Position numbers and translations under genes: made by a program. A stretch of DNA of 64,000 nucleotides from Symsagittifera roscoffensis (taxonomy: Eukaryota; Xenacoelomorpha; Acoela; Convolutidae), in NCBI RefSeq assembly GCF_963678635.1, contig NC_087064.1, positions 68,250,025 through 68,314,024 of the forward strand, in the 5' to 3' direction. Under the pieces are notes generated by a model. That model was not told the origin of the DNA. It saw only the letters and a list, made by a program, of their open reading frames with translations, and did no database searches. Positions 12,501 to 21,110 of the stretch are shown here, piece after piece. Every line of letters begins with the position of its first letter. The stretch's first letter is position 1.

Positions 12501-15054
12501 TCAAGTTTCACAAATACAAAAAGAACATGAAATGTCAATACCTATCAAAACAATTAGTTTAAATGAACATAAAATGTCAAATCTGAATATTACAGGAGAG
12601 TTTTGAATTGAATAAATTATGCATGATTGACTTGTAAAGTTTTTGGCCACCGAAATTGAACTGTTTTCTACAAACAATTTGATTTTTCTGACGCAATTTG
12701 TGTGCAAACAAAGTTAATTTCTCTCACTTTCTTCTATTTTCTCACAATTGCAGTTTTGCAAAACCGTCTAATTTCCTTTTAAGTACCTCCGTCTAATTTG
12801 CTTATCGTCTAATTTATCAACCCCCTTACTTTTTATACCTTTTATCCTGTTCTAACATTAATCTTTCGTTAATAGATGCATTTAATTCTTGTATAATATT
12901 CACATCATTGTCACAATGAAAAAGAATGTCTCCTCCAAGGGAAGGTCGCGGTTTGGAGACATAGTTAAATCCAGCCATTGTATATGAGAATACTTTGTCA
13001 GTTTTATCTAGCCAAGTTTCTGTTACAATTATAATGTTCGGAGGCGACTCAAGTCTGTATACAAGCGCTTCTAACTCCTCGCTAGGTTTTTTTAGTGATC
13101 TTGAATTCACTGTAGTAGCACATTAATTGTTAGTTTATTTCTTATACCTAAATTCTGACTCGGAATATGCGCATTTATTTGCTAATTGAGACCAAAACAA
13201 AACTCAACATCACTTACTTAGTTGATATTTCGAGTGTCTTCCGCCTTCAAACAGTTTTGACTGAAAATTAGACCTCTTATTGAACAGTCCTCTTATTGAA
13301 GAAACTTGTGATGGTGACTGTACGATGAGTCCCAGGGTTTGAGTTAGTGGATTGAATAAAAGATAGGTGGCCTGGGTCAGTAGCAGGAGAAATAGTGGTT
13401 GTGGGGCGAGAGATATGTTGGGGGACGATGCTTATTGATATAAGCAAGCAAGTTTGGTAGGCCAGCAGGGTTAGTTGGTATTCAGTGTTTAGTGGGACGG
13501 GGGAGGGAGGAGGATGTTATTTCATAAGGAAAGGTAGCACCACGGTCAGCTTCTGGAATTCGGGGTTTCCAAAGGGAAGTGTGAGCGTTCAGGTCTCTGA
13601 TATAAGTCCACTCGAGTCGACGAATGGGTGGTTAAGTAAGGCGGCGAAGCACTGGGGGCACAAGAATCTCGGTATAATTGCGTATGTTCGTGACTGAAAT
13701 TTGCCGTCTTTGCTTTTTATGTTTATTGTTTGTGACTTAAGGGATGAGAGAGAGAAGAGGTGGTAGTTTCATAGGGGACGTCTTTGGAGATAACAAAAAG
13801 AAGGCCTCAACGTTCCTTTTCTAGGCCTTTGCGGAACTTTATAATTTCCGAGGCTCGGGTTTTTGTTGTTACAATTGCGCTTGTTTTCTTACCGAGCAAT
13901 AATGTGCGATTCAGCAGATCGTTCTTTAATCTTAAAATCCTCAACTCACTTGCGAAGTCACGCCTCAAAAATAATTACAGACCCCAAGTACCACGAGAGC
14001 AAAAAACCATAGAAATAATAACAAATACCGAAGTCGAGCATAGCTCGCTCATGCCTTTAAATTTTACCAGCATAGGAGCAGCGCCAGGCTCAACAGAAAA
14101 GATTAAAAGGCTGATGTATAAACTCAGCGAAATAAGACATGAATCATAACAAAACACAATAATTTTTGTGAGAACAACACTAAGCATTGTATTACTGAGG
14201 AAAGCATTACTCATCATCCGGGGATTCCAGACAAAGAAAAATGCTATTCCAAAAAAGCTATTCTAGAGAATGTTAGGTTGCTATTCTAGAGGTTGGTCAT
14301 CATACTTTGATCTTGGACTAAATTTGCTGCTTCGTTTTTGTTACAGATGCATTAGTATGGCTTAAACGAATGGTCCCTCCTAATTAACCAGACATTAGGT
14401 GAAGCATGTCGGTATTGAACTCATTCCGTTTTTTGAACTTTTTTAAATGTTAGCATCATAACACGCTTCATTCTTGACCCTGGATTCACTTAAATTATGC
14501 AACAAAAAAGCTGGGTGAAAAAAACTTTCGACACGTCCTGTTGAATCAAGAAAATAACAGCCTATCACTAAACCGAGAACTAATTTTTATAAAATTTAAG
14601 ATTGAGACCGATTTTTGTGTTAACCACTACTGAAATGTAGCTGCTAAATCCTTTCAAATCGTAGATTGCAAATATTTGCTAGAAAATTTAATTCATATAA
14701 ATTCTGATGAGAAGCAATTTGGTTTGGTTACACTCGAAATAAGATTCGCCAAATAAATTTAAAGATGAATTTTTGCTGATAATCTAGAACCAACTTGAAG
14801 TGAAATCTTACTACCTCCAGAATTTCTTCTTTGATCTGATCAACATGCGTCTCCATCAGAGTTTTTGTCTGGAAATAAGTTCTTTCGAACATAGTTTCAC
14901 TGCCTGCGGCAGTACATAACGTATAGACTAGAGAAAAACTGTCGAGCCAGTCATTTCTCGATAAATTTTCACTATTGTTCATCAAAATATGAACAACTCG
15001 ACTCACTTCCTTCCATTTTTCTTCAAAATTTACAACTTTTGGTTTCAGAGACAT
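3172..15054 (-). CDS. Cul2: Cullin-2, six coding exons (spliced gene)
   Basis: Cullin-2 is the scaffold of CRL2 (ECV-type) E3 ubiquitin ligases. Its N-terminus binds Elongin B/C with VHL-box adaptors, and its C-terminus binds RBX1 and is activated by neddylation. Exons on the minus strand are 15054-14815, 7399-7228, 6275-6017, 5589-4815, 4275-3807 and 3554-3172, all with GT donors and AG acceptors. Their lengths sum to 2298 nt, giving 765 aa plus a stop, close to animal CUL2 (about 745). Diagnostic features are the start MSLKPKVVNF, the cullin-homology block around SDLNQKF...WPL, the GRRLFWLHHL segment, the neddylation motif IVRIMKSRK and the terminal YEYVA. N- and C-terminal residues resemble CUL2 more than CUL1, 3, 4 or 5. 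Intron 1 is 7.4 kb and full of transposon debris; the others are 0.25-0.95 kb. No frame break is present. Confidence 0.93.
3807..4275 (-). CDS. Cul2: Cul2 exon 5: cullin-homology domain
   Basis: The exon lies between the acceptor TTTAG (after 4276) and a donor GCAG/GTAAGAG at 3806. It begins NACGFEFINKLNRMFTDIG and includes the four-helix-bundle to alpha/beta region and GRRLFWLHHLSSG, strongly cullin. It is 469 nt long and exits in phase 1, matching exon 6. Confidence 0.92.
4376..4440. repeat. Short tandem repeat in Cul2 intron 4
   Basis: The unit (C/G)ATCTGCAGTTAGCAGTT is present twice in tandem and is flanked by near-identical GTACA(A/T)TGTTGCA segments. It is a small local duplication inside the 539-bp intron; the rest of that intron shows nothing notable. 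Confidence 0.6.
4815..5589 (-). CDS. Cul2: Cul2 exon 4: cullin repeats
   Basis: This is the longest coding exon (775 nt). The acceptor is TTGAAG after 5590 and the donor AAG/GTGGG at 4814. It encodes helical cullin repeats starting YLEEAEEFYREDANKLL and ends in phase 0 inside the segment ARRLIQNLSISMDTEEYMIKQLK, whose human counterparts bridge to the RBX1-binding domain. Confidence 0.92.
5590..7227. other. Cul2 introns 2 and 3
   Basis: Apart from exon 3 (6017-6275), this interval is two introns, 6276-7227 (952 bp) and 5590-6016 (427 bp). I see no repeat, ORF or RNA gene in them. Confidence 0.6.
6017..6275 (-). CDS. Cul2: Cul2 exon 3
   Basis: This 259-nt exon lies between the acceptor GTGCAG (6277-6276) and the donor AGAG/GTAGAC at 6016. 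It encodes the first cullin repeat segment, including LEIGEMALDVWR, a motif well conserved in CUL2, and exits in phase 2, which exon 4 completes. Confidence 0.92.
7228..7399 (-). CDS. Cul2: Cul2 exon 2
   Basis: A 172-nt exon too short to stand out as an ORF. It was found from the acceptor TTGTGTAG (after 7400) and the donor AAAG/GTAAT at 7227. It encodes AEDKLSMYQDKWDKFYRG and on to YNREKPNK, matching the cullin segment that follows the first helix pair. Phases in and out agree with exons 1 and 3. A plus-strand frame over this exon is its shadow. Confidence 0.9.
8385..8535 (+). repeat. Dispersed repeat family, copy 2
   Basis: Similar to 1795-1960 over about 150 bp, sharing CTTTTTGAATTTCTAG, GAATTTATGATTGGCAC, ACTCAATTTGAGAAAACTG and GTTTCGAAACTAGAAA, with scattered substitutions and small indels. 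It lies within Cul2 intron 1. Confidence 0.6.
9924..10316 (+). repeat. Tandem duplication, ~221-bp period, in Cul2 intron 1
   Basis: Two direct copies (about 9924-10094 and 10145-10316) share TTTGCCCATC(T/C)AGAAGCTT, then ATTTTAATAATAAAAAACAG and CATCACTCGCAAAACGAAAG, through AGCCATTATCCAACGCCTATA. They differ by only a few percent by eye, so the duplication is fairly recent relative to the decayed LINE nearby. Confidence 0.75.
10580..10705 (+). repeat. Dispersed repeat family, copy 3 (partial)
   Basis: This segment shares TGGCCTTACAACTCTTTAAATTT and ACCCACTTTCGAAACTAGAA with copies at 1795 and 8385, but lacks the middle block. It lies next to the 3' end of the LINE relic. Confidence 0.5.
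10832..11470 (-). pseudogene. LINE reverse transcriptase fragment
   Basis: Near 11460-11430 the minus strand reads KAFDTIDHSIL, the LINE RT motif that carries the first catalytic Asp, followed by a degraded VPQG block near 11290. Further on, FYAVARWLSANKLPKHGK (about 11140) matches the conserved segment after the RT palm, and HIDYVRTKLRKQCRIAAKI (about 10960-10900) matches the thumb-like region. The YADD-type motif cannot be read cleanly. At least one stop and several frame changes lie between the blocks, so it is a dead copy. Confidence 0.7.
12371..12824. mobile_element. MITE, 454 bp, with TIRs and 10-bp target duplication
   Basis: A perfect 28-bp inverted repeat lies at 12381-12408 and 12788-12815; its core is ATTAGACGATAAGCAAAT. 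Outside it the ends continue as GGGG(C/T)(C/T)NA at both termini. The element is flanked by CTTACTTTTT at 12361-12370 and 12825-12834, a 10-bp direct repeat. Additional internal copies of AAATTAGACGG occur subterminally (12422-12432 and 12764-12774). It has no coding capacity. TSDs of 9-10 bp suggest a Mutator-like (MULE) transposase as mobiliser, which is inference. Confidence 0.82.
12826..13110 (-). pseudogene. LINE AP-endonuclease N-terminal fragment
   Basis: The 94-residue frame starts NSRSLKKPSEELEALVYRL and continues to IIIVTETWLDK, the signature N-terminus of LINE apurinic-endonuclease domains (NxRSL...ITETWL), where the Glu of TETWL is catalytic. The frame runs into the MITE target duplication, beyond which the domain continues in decayed form to about 12290. 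Confidence 0.8.
14815..15054 (-). CDS. Cul2: Cul2 exon 1: initiation codon and N-terminal helices
   Basis: A 240-nt exon encoding MSLKPKVVNFEEKWKEVSRV through THVDQIKEEILE, matching the N-terminal adaptor-binding repeat of animal CUL2. The ATG at 15054-15052 is the natural start because MSLKP is the conserved beginning. The donor GAG/GTAGTAAG follows at 14814 and the exon exits in phase 0, matching exon 2 7.4 kb away. The open frame continuing to 14728 is intron read-through. Confidence 0.92.
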
Positions 15055-15477
15055 AACAAACTAAAAATAATAATAATTCATCTAAAAATTTCAAGTAGTT
15101 CTCATTTCCACAATTTTCTAAATTGTAATACAAGTCTTTCTCAATCAGATTATTGAAATTTCTGAAAGCACCATAGTAAAGGAGGCTAAAATAATTGTTA
15201 AGCAAACAATGCGTTTACCGCTAAGATATGACTTGATTTGATCTACAATTTGTAGATGTATTTAAATCAGGGGCAGATTTTGGGGAAAAGGGGGTACGCC
15301 TGTCTTCAGAATACGGTCCCATCATCTGACCCAAAAGATCCTCCTTTTGCTACTATTTTACGGGATCCCTTTTCGGCTGACCGACCCTTAAATGTTTCAA
15401 AAGGCGCCAATAAGCAAACAATGCGTTTAACACTAAGATATGACTTGATTGCGTTTAACTAATTAAATAGATAATGG
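15055..15477. promoter_or_regulatory. Upstream region of Cul2, with a 40-bp direct repeat
   Basis: This short gap separates the Cul2 start codon from a plus-strand LINE, so it must contain the Cul2 5' UTR and promoter unless upstream exons exist. It holds a direct repeat of about 40 bp (15199-15238 and 15411-15450; AAGCAAACAATGCGTTTA then CTAAGATATGACTTGATT), separated by 172 bp of more GC-rich sequence. No TATA box or initiator can be assigned with confidence. Confidence 0.35.
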
Positions 15478-16304
15478 ATGAACATCTATTGCATCGTTTC
15501 ATATAACGTTATGCCTGGAACGTCAGTTAGAACTCGACTAGCATCGAAGCAGCAGGAGTGCTGCACCATATGTAACATGTCGAAAGGGGAGAACTGGATC
15601 TTATGTGAGAGGTGTCAGAGATGGACACATAATACTTGCATGGGATATTCGAAGGATGAGTTCAAGTTTTTGGAGAGGGCAAATGTGACCTTTACATGTA
15701 ACAGCTGTCTAGAGAGCCCTCAAATTGATGCAATTGATACAAAGGAATTGAGCAGGGATATCACGGAGCTCAAAGAGAGAGTGGAAAGTACTCGGACCAT
15801 GGTGGAGGAAGTTCTCTCAGCAAACCGTAGCTAAGTGTAGCGATGCTGTTAACACGAAAATTGATTATGACCATGAGCTAAGGTTCAGTCGTATACCTGA
15901 ATATAAGGAGGCGCAAAATGAAAGTACAGAAAAGGTTAATCTTTCAAAAGTTTTTGAGCATGATCAAAAACTGATACAAAGTGCTTTTGAAAACTTGGGA
16001 TTAAACTCAATTGAAATTTCCTTTTCGGCGACTCGGAAAATTAGAACTTGGGAAAACTAGACCCAGGCAGATCCTTGTAAAGTTTCGTGACATTTTTACA
16101 GTAGAAAAAATACTCGCACGCGCCCCCAATTTAAAAATGTACGAACCGGAGTATATGGGAAACAAATACTCGATTTTTATTTCGAAATCTTTAAATAAAA
16201 AAGAGCATGCAAAAAAGCAATCATTATTGAATAACGCAGAGAGCTACTTAACGAAGGAACAGCGTACACTGATATCGAGATACGAAAAATCGTTTTATAC
16301 TTGA
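15478..16304 (+). pseudogene. LINE ORF1 with PHD-type zinc finger (frameshifted)
   Basis: The first frame (15478-15834, 118 aa) has CCTIC...CERC...HNTC...CNSC, a Cys4-His-Cys3 PHD-like pattern at residues about 28-78, followed by a coiled-coil segment (ELSRDITELKERVEST). After stops and frame changes the protein resumes at 16011-16304, where RPRQILVKF and YSIFISKSLNKKEHAK resemble the conserved C-terminal region of such ORF1 proteins. PHD-bearing ORF1s are known in CR1/Jockey-group LINEs and are thought to act in RNP formation. The original start may be MPGTSVRTRL at 15511. Confidence 0.7.
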
Positions 16305-16359
16305 AAAACAGGCCAGTTCACATTTCCAACAGACTAAACGATTCAAAAATCGAAATTTC

Positions 16360-16860
16360 AGCTATGTTTTACAATATCCGGAATCAGTTTAAAATATCAA
16401 GACGTCAAGAAATTTAAAACTTTTTAATAGCAAACCCATATAATTTTGTTTGCATAGCAGAGACTTGGTTAAAAAATGAACAGACGGATTCAGAGCTGTT
16501 TTTACCAGAATACCAATGTTTTCGCTCTAATCGTAAATCTCCATTGAAAACCACAGCCCATGGTGGTACCATGATATGCGTTAAATCAAGCTATAACTCC
16601 GAACAAGCTTTTTTCGATTATGACACAAACGGTTCTGCAGTTGCTTGTTACGTTAATATCAATCAAAAGAAAATTTTGATTATATGTTGCTATAACTCTC
16701 CGGCAAATAGTAAGTCTGCGTATACAAGTGAAGACCCAAAAAGACTTTTCAATCATACAAATCAGCTGACAAGAAATTGCGATGATATTATCATTTACAA
16801 CGATTTCAATTTTTCCACGATTAACTGGCGTAGCTTATCTTCAGAAAATTTTTTGGAGTG
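16360..16860 (+). pseudogene. LINE ORF2 AP-endonuclease, N-terminal half
   Basis: The order of motifs is FYNIRN near 16370, IAETWLKNEQTDSELFLPEY (16455-16515), GGTMICVKSS (16562-16592), IICCYNSPANS (16678-16711) and YNDFNFSTINW (16798-16830), which is the GDFN block. This is a standard AP-endonuclease fold that nicks target DNA. The GDFN glycine is Asn here and there is a frame change near 16540. The frame is interrupted at SENFLE|C by the LTR insertion. Confidence 0.82.
16856..16860 (+). other. Target-site duplication of giant Gypsy element, left
   Basis: GAGTG immediately before the 5' LTR. The same five bases recur at 41521-41525 just after the element. Removing one copy and the element makes the endonuclease frame of the LINE continuous, which independently supports these limits. 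Confidence 0.75.
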
Positions 16861-17753
16861 TGCCAGTCGATCATATTTGAAATTTTGACCTTGAGAAATG
16901 GGAACGACGTAATTTTGGGGGTGAATGTAATTTTTCAAAAATTCGAATTGAGCCTGTCATGCTCAAATTTCTTGCGACAACTGAGAACCTCAGAAACGCA
17001 AGAACAGAACAACCGAATTGCAATTGTGGGAAAGTAGTTGAAAAAAACAGCGGGAAATTGCTATTCATAATTTCCAGACATAAAAATCACACGAGAGTAG
17101 AGCTGTCTTATCCTGAAATAGGAGACAGAACGATTACGAAAGAAGAGTATATTTATTCGAAGTGGACCAGAGTGAACCTTCGGTGGAAAGGTGGACAACC
17201 GAAGTCTCCCAATGATCCAACCCAAAATTTTATTTCTCAAGTGAAACTCATTTCCTTTGTTGGAAATTATTAAAAGCAAACTTCTCAAGTTTTTACAATT
17301 ATGCTAGAGTCGCTAGTTAGTTTAGTTACTCCAATTCTCGAGTGTGCTGGTATGTGAGTACCCAATTTAGTTTTCTTGAGTGTGTTTTGTAATTGTTATG
17401 TTGAGATAAGGAGAGTTTTAGGTTGATCCATCTGAAATGGATCAAAGTTCCACTGTCTAATAAAAAAAAACCTTACGGACTGTTCCGACCCTGTTTTTAA
17501 CGGCGTTCATGTGTTTTGGGTATTTTGAGACCTAAGTATGGGGACGTTCTTATTTTCTAGAGTGGGGGGGTATTTTGGTAGTGGCCTTTAAGCTGTAACG
17601 AGGGTTTTAGTCTCATGTCGCAAGTGAACCGAATTGGCTCCGACCGTTCGAGGTAGAAAAACACAAGAGATAGTGTCCCTGACTCTTGAGCCAATGGTTA
17701 TAGGGCCTATTTTTCTTTAACCTCATATGTGACTTAAGTAGGCGACTGTTACA
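16861..17753 (+). repeat. 5' LTR of giant Gypsy element
   Basis: It begins TGCCAGTCGATCA and ends ...GGCGACTGTTACA, obeying TG...CA. Sequence identity with 40625-41514 is obvious along the whole length. A TATA-like GTATATTTATT lies at 17148-17158 and an AATAAA signal at about 17459, giving plausible U3, R and U5 regions. Homology begins at TGTGCCAG, two bases before the start chosen here; I chose the TG that leaves the 5-bp duplication. Confidence 0.88.
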
Positions 17754-18261
17754 TAGTGTTTTTATGGCGCTCATGGGTGTTTTAACGACATCATGACTAC
17801 GGAGTCGAACCCACTCGACACAGCTCCGTTCTACATACCCATTCTAGAGTACCGGTGGTACGGTTCAGCGGGAACGTGTAAACTTTCCGGTTGTTCCGTG
17901 ATAGATTTTTAAGAAAATCGAGAAAACTTCCTAGTACGCTTTCCGAACGAGGCCTAGCTAACCGAGTAAGGGTGGGGGGGGGGTAACTAGGGGGACTAAG
18001 AAACGAGCAAAAAGACAAAAAGCGAAACAAAAGTCGAAAAAAAAATAGAAAAAGTAACAAAAACCATAAAACAAAAAATGACAGTAACTTTGACACCAGA
18101 TTAGTTGGATCAAACATTTATATTAATTAAATATTATACCCATACTGTTTTCATAAGACCGATCGTTTCGATCATTTCAGCAATTTAAAAATGTGCCCGA
18201 GTGTGGGGCGTTGTCAAGGGTTTTCGGATAGCGTGCAACTTAGCTGGACCATCAGGAGACT

Positions 18262-18555
18262 TGACTGGAAAAGGTGACCCAGCAAGTAGGAAAGTGGTTC
18301 GCAAGAAGAAAACCCGACAAGTGCTGGACGCGACAAGGGGACATCCAGCACCGACGGTACCGAGCAGAGAAGGCACACAGGGGTGTTTTGTTTGGTCAAT
18401 CGACGAACCACAGGGACACTGGACTGGAAGAGGTGACCAGCCAAGTGGGAAAATGGTGCTGGAGAGAGGTGCTGGACGAGCCAAGCAAACAACCAGCACG
18501 GAATCAGAACAACCAGAGGGGGACACACAGAGGTGTTCTGGTTGGTCTATCGGGT
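18262..18555 (+). repeat. Diverged tandem duplication (~158-bp period) in leader
   Basis: Two copies share GACTGGAA(A/G)AGGTGACC, AAGT(A/G)GGAAA(G/A)TGGT, the CAGCAC block and CACAG(G/A)GGTGTT(T/C)TG(G/T)TTGGTC. The copies meet near 18420. Open frames over them on both strands overlap each other and have no known domain. Confidence 0.6.
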
Positions 18556-19365
18556 ATCGTTAGAATCCACATTACATTATAGGAGACAAGTGTAAAATTG
18601 GATAAGTGGAACTCCACTGTTTTGAGGAACGTTTTTATTTGAGCATAGCTTGAAAACAGGTTCTACGGTTTTCTCTCGAGAGGTTTAGCACCCAGCGCTT
18701 AATGTAATTTTCGGCTTACGAGGGGGGCTAAATAGGGGGGAGGTTAGAAGGGGGACTGGTTAGGTTAGAGGTCGGCGGTTGCAAATTGTAAAAAAGGGGG
18801 ACACGTTAAAGTAACTATCAATCGATATCGTCGATTTAGTTACATTATAATTCTACACGCGTGAATTACAGAGAGAGGATATCCAAATTTCAGATCGAAT
18901 TAAGGTAGGATCGGGTGAGGGGAACGGAGATACAGTTTTTGAAACCCGGAAGGAAAGTACCCTATAAGAACGTTAGTAGGGGGGAGGAAAACACGTGACA
19001 ATCAGGTACCAGACATTTTTTCTACGAAAGGACGACATTGGTCACCTTTGATTTTAGGTGGGTTCAACTTTCTGTTTTTATAATTTTTTCTCGTTTGAGT
19101 TTTTACGTTTTCGGTACTAATATTATCGGTTTTGAACGAACAGGTGATCACAACACACCTGCGAACAAGTTGGATTTCAACATGCATCAGATTAACAAAG
19201 GGAGATAGATACAGGGGGGTTAGCATTTGAAACTTTTGGCCAGTAAGGGTGGGTTTTGGGGAAATTGTCATACTAGAGCTCAAGTGGTGGTACCAGGGAT
19301 AGTGGTTCAAGAGTCCCAACAACGAAGAACAAGAAGTCAGGTTGTCCCAACACTAAAAAAGAAGG

Positions 19366-19760
19366 GGTCTTGGGACAGTGTGAAGTGTCCCAACACTGAA
19401 GTGACGAAGTCCTGGGACGGTACCAAGAAGTCTGGGGACAGTAAGGGAAAGTCTTGGGACAGTGCAGAAAAATCTTGGGACAGTACCAAGAAGCCTTGGG
19501 ACAGTGCCGAAAAGTCTTGGGACAGTACCGAAAAGTCTTGGGAGGTACAGTACAGAAAAGTCTTGGGACATTACCAAAAAGTCTTGGGACGGTGCGGAAA
19601 AATCTTGGGACAGTACTGAAAGGTCTTGGGACAGGACGGAAAAGCCTTGGGACTGTACCAAGAGGTCTTGCGACGTGCGAAGAGTCCCGAAATCTGAGCG
19701 AAAAGGGTCTTGGGACAGTGCGAAGTAGCCCAACACTTGAGTGATAGGTCTTGGGACAGT
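19366..19760 (+). repeat. 21-bp minisatellite encoding SWDSTEK-like heptads
   Basis: About 17 imperfect copies of a 21-bp unit, TCTTGGGACAGTACCGAAAAG or variants. Because 21 is divisible by three, one plus frame (19227-19619) reads as heptads of the type KSWDSTE, and other frames also stay open (GTVPKSL-like on plus, PRLFGTVP-like on minus). A 4-bp length change near 19540 shifts the plus frame. I cannot tell whether it is translated; the all-frame openness is a simple consequence of the unit having no stop. Confidence 0.8.
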
Positions 19761-20039
19761 GTGAAATATCCAAATACTTAAGTGAAGAATACAAAGAACC
19801 GGTCAGAACGATTAAATAAAGAAAAATCAAATCTTATAAGATCACAAATTGAAAGATTTTAACTTAAGAAAATTAGGAATAATTTTTAGAATTTTTATAC
19901 TTAGAATAGAATTTTGTAAAGATTAATATTGTAAATAGAAAAAATTATAAATAAGAATCATGAGGCGAAGTAGGGTACCAATAGCAGAAAAAAGAGTTCT
20001 GAGTCAAAGACAAAACATAACTCATCGCAATGGAAAGCG

Positions 20040-21060
20040 ATGCCGTCGGACCAAAAAGTAATGAGAAAGAACTGTTCGGTGAGCATGGTCAACACAAGAA
20101 GCGCAAAGGAAAGCAAGGAGGGACAAACGGTACCTGCTATAGAAATTGATCTTGAGACACCAGATCAGAGTGTTGATGAGGTGGAAAGGAAAACAACAGA
20201 GTCAACACCGATGCCGAATGTAGAGGAATAAGAAAAGAAGACGATAGAATTCTCGCCGATTGACATTGTAGTCGATACAACGAGCAACACGCCGGAAACG
20301 ATAAAGGATGACTCTCAAACAAAAAGAACGTGGTTCACAGAGAGGATTGCAAGGATGGTCGGAATAGAACCATGAGAGAAGGAGGAAACAGCACCATAGA
20401 CCGAGAAATGCAAGACATTTGGAACGGTTGCTGCAATAACAACAGAGGACAATCGAGACGATGATCAGGTCGAACTTGTAGCAACAGCTAGCTATGAGGC
20501 AACGGTTAGCAATGGGGCAACAGCTAACCAAGAGAAAACAACTCTTCTTGAACTAGGCGACTTGATGGCGAAGTTGGAACAAATCGACAAAAACTGAAGT
20601 GCAGTGAAGAGGATCAACAATTGCTAAAAAAGGAGATCAGATACAAAAAGAGCGAGACCCTGGACCATTGCTTCAATCTGGCGAAGGGAACTGAAGAGAG
20701 GCTACAACAAAGTCAGACAAGGTAGAGGCTACTGACAAGGAGAGAGAGAAAAATATCTAAAAAGACATGCAGGAAATGAAGCAACGGTATGACACTGTGA
20801 ACAGTAAGTTAGGGAGCCTGGAAACGAAAATTGACACAAAGAGCAGAGACCAGGCTGAGAGTTCATGTGCCATACAGTTCAAACTGGATGCCATCTTGAG
20901 AAATTTTACATCACTAGACAAGCCGGTAACAGATCGAACGCAAGGCAACAGAGTCGATTTTGTGGAACCATAACGGAACAAGCTGGAATCAACACCGTTA
21001 CCGTTACCCCGGGGTGCAGCGAGCATAGGACCAGGGGGGGCCAAGACAATTATGAAAAGT
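20040..21060 (+). pseudogene. Gag-preceding region, broken
   Basis: Open pieces in different frames (20040-20231, about 20232-20370, 20400-20595, 20767-20973) encode acidic, Thr/Glu-rich sequence and then a helical stretch (MQEMKQRYDTVNSKLGSLETKIDTK) of coiled-coil character. By position it is the N-terminal half of Gag, upstream of the capsid domain, as the second element also has coiled-coil sequence (44810-45388) in the same place. No named domain is recognisable; several stops separate the pieces. Confidence 0.5.
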
Positions 21061-21110
21061 AGAACCTCAAATACGACAAATGGTCAGGGGATTCCACAAC
21101 GAGCAACAAT

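Larger units (their letters stand above)
10830..13130 (-). mobile_element. Decayed non-LTR retrotransposon (LINE), minus strand
   Basis: A Jockey/CR1-like LINE relic read on the minus strand in the order endonuclease (13110-12826), reverse transcriptase (about 11470-11230) and C-terminal RT/thumb region (11228-10832). All parts carry stops and frameshifts. It lies in sense orientation in Cul2 intron 1 and is interrupted by a MITE at 12371-12824, so it is the older of the two. Confidence 0.75.
7400..14814 (-). other. Cul2 intron 1 (7.4 kb)
   Basis: The intron between the donor after exon 1 (GAG/GTAGTAAG at 14814) and the acceptor of exon 2. It is AT-rich and holds dispersed-repeat copies 2 and 3, a tandem duplication (9924-10316), a LINE relic and a MITE, all listed separately. 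From about 13130 to 14814 I see no supportable gene; a plus-strand G-rich stretch near 13330-13520 remains unexplained. A poly-C run sits near 8800. Confidence 0.8.
15478..16860 (+). mobile_element. LINE relic, 5' part (ORF1 and endonuclease)
   Basis: A plus-strand LINE with a PHD-finger ORF1 and the first half of an ORF2 AP-endonuclease. The endonuclease frame is cut at 16860 by the giant LTR element and resumes at 41521, so this and 41521-42050 are one copy. It is decayed by frameshifts. Confidence 0.85.
17754..20039 (+). other. Leader of giant Gypsy element
   Basis: 2.3 kb between the LTR and the first gag-like frame. It contains a poly-G run near 17971, a diverged direct repeat (18262-18555), G-rich patches (18720-18790) and the 21-bp minisatellite (19366-19760). 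A possible primer-binding site TGGCGCTCATGGG begins at 17765, 12 nt past the LTR, further than usual, so it is doubtful. The frames here look spurious. Confidence 0.55.

Noticed and set aside
13485-14217. Frames on both strands in Cul2 intron 1
   Set aside because: They overlap, contain no motif and probably reflect decayed LINE ORF1 or chance; not supportable.
14728-14814. Extension of Cul2 exon 1 to the stop at 14728
   Set aside because: The residues after ILE lose cullin similarity exactly at a GT donor and the phase matches exon 2, so it is intron.
17765-17780. TGGCGCTCATGGG as primer-binding site of the giant element
   Set aside because: It is 12 nt past the LTR and I cannot match it to a specific tRNA 3' end.
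17797-17850. tRNA-like sequence (reverse complement contains GGGTTCGACTCC)
   Set aside because: The T-arm-like piece has no matching D-arm, anticodon arm or acceptor stem around it.
19366-19760. Array resembling a CRISPR (regularly repeated 21-bp units)
   Set aside because: Units are directly contiguous with no unique spacers, in a eukaryotic retroelement; it is a minisatellite.
19273-19830. 185-codon minus-strand frame
   Set aside because: It results from the stop-free minisatellite unit read backwards.
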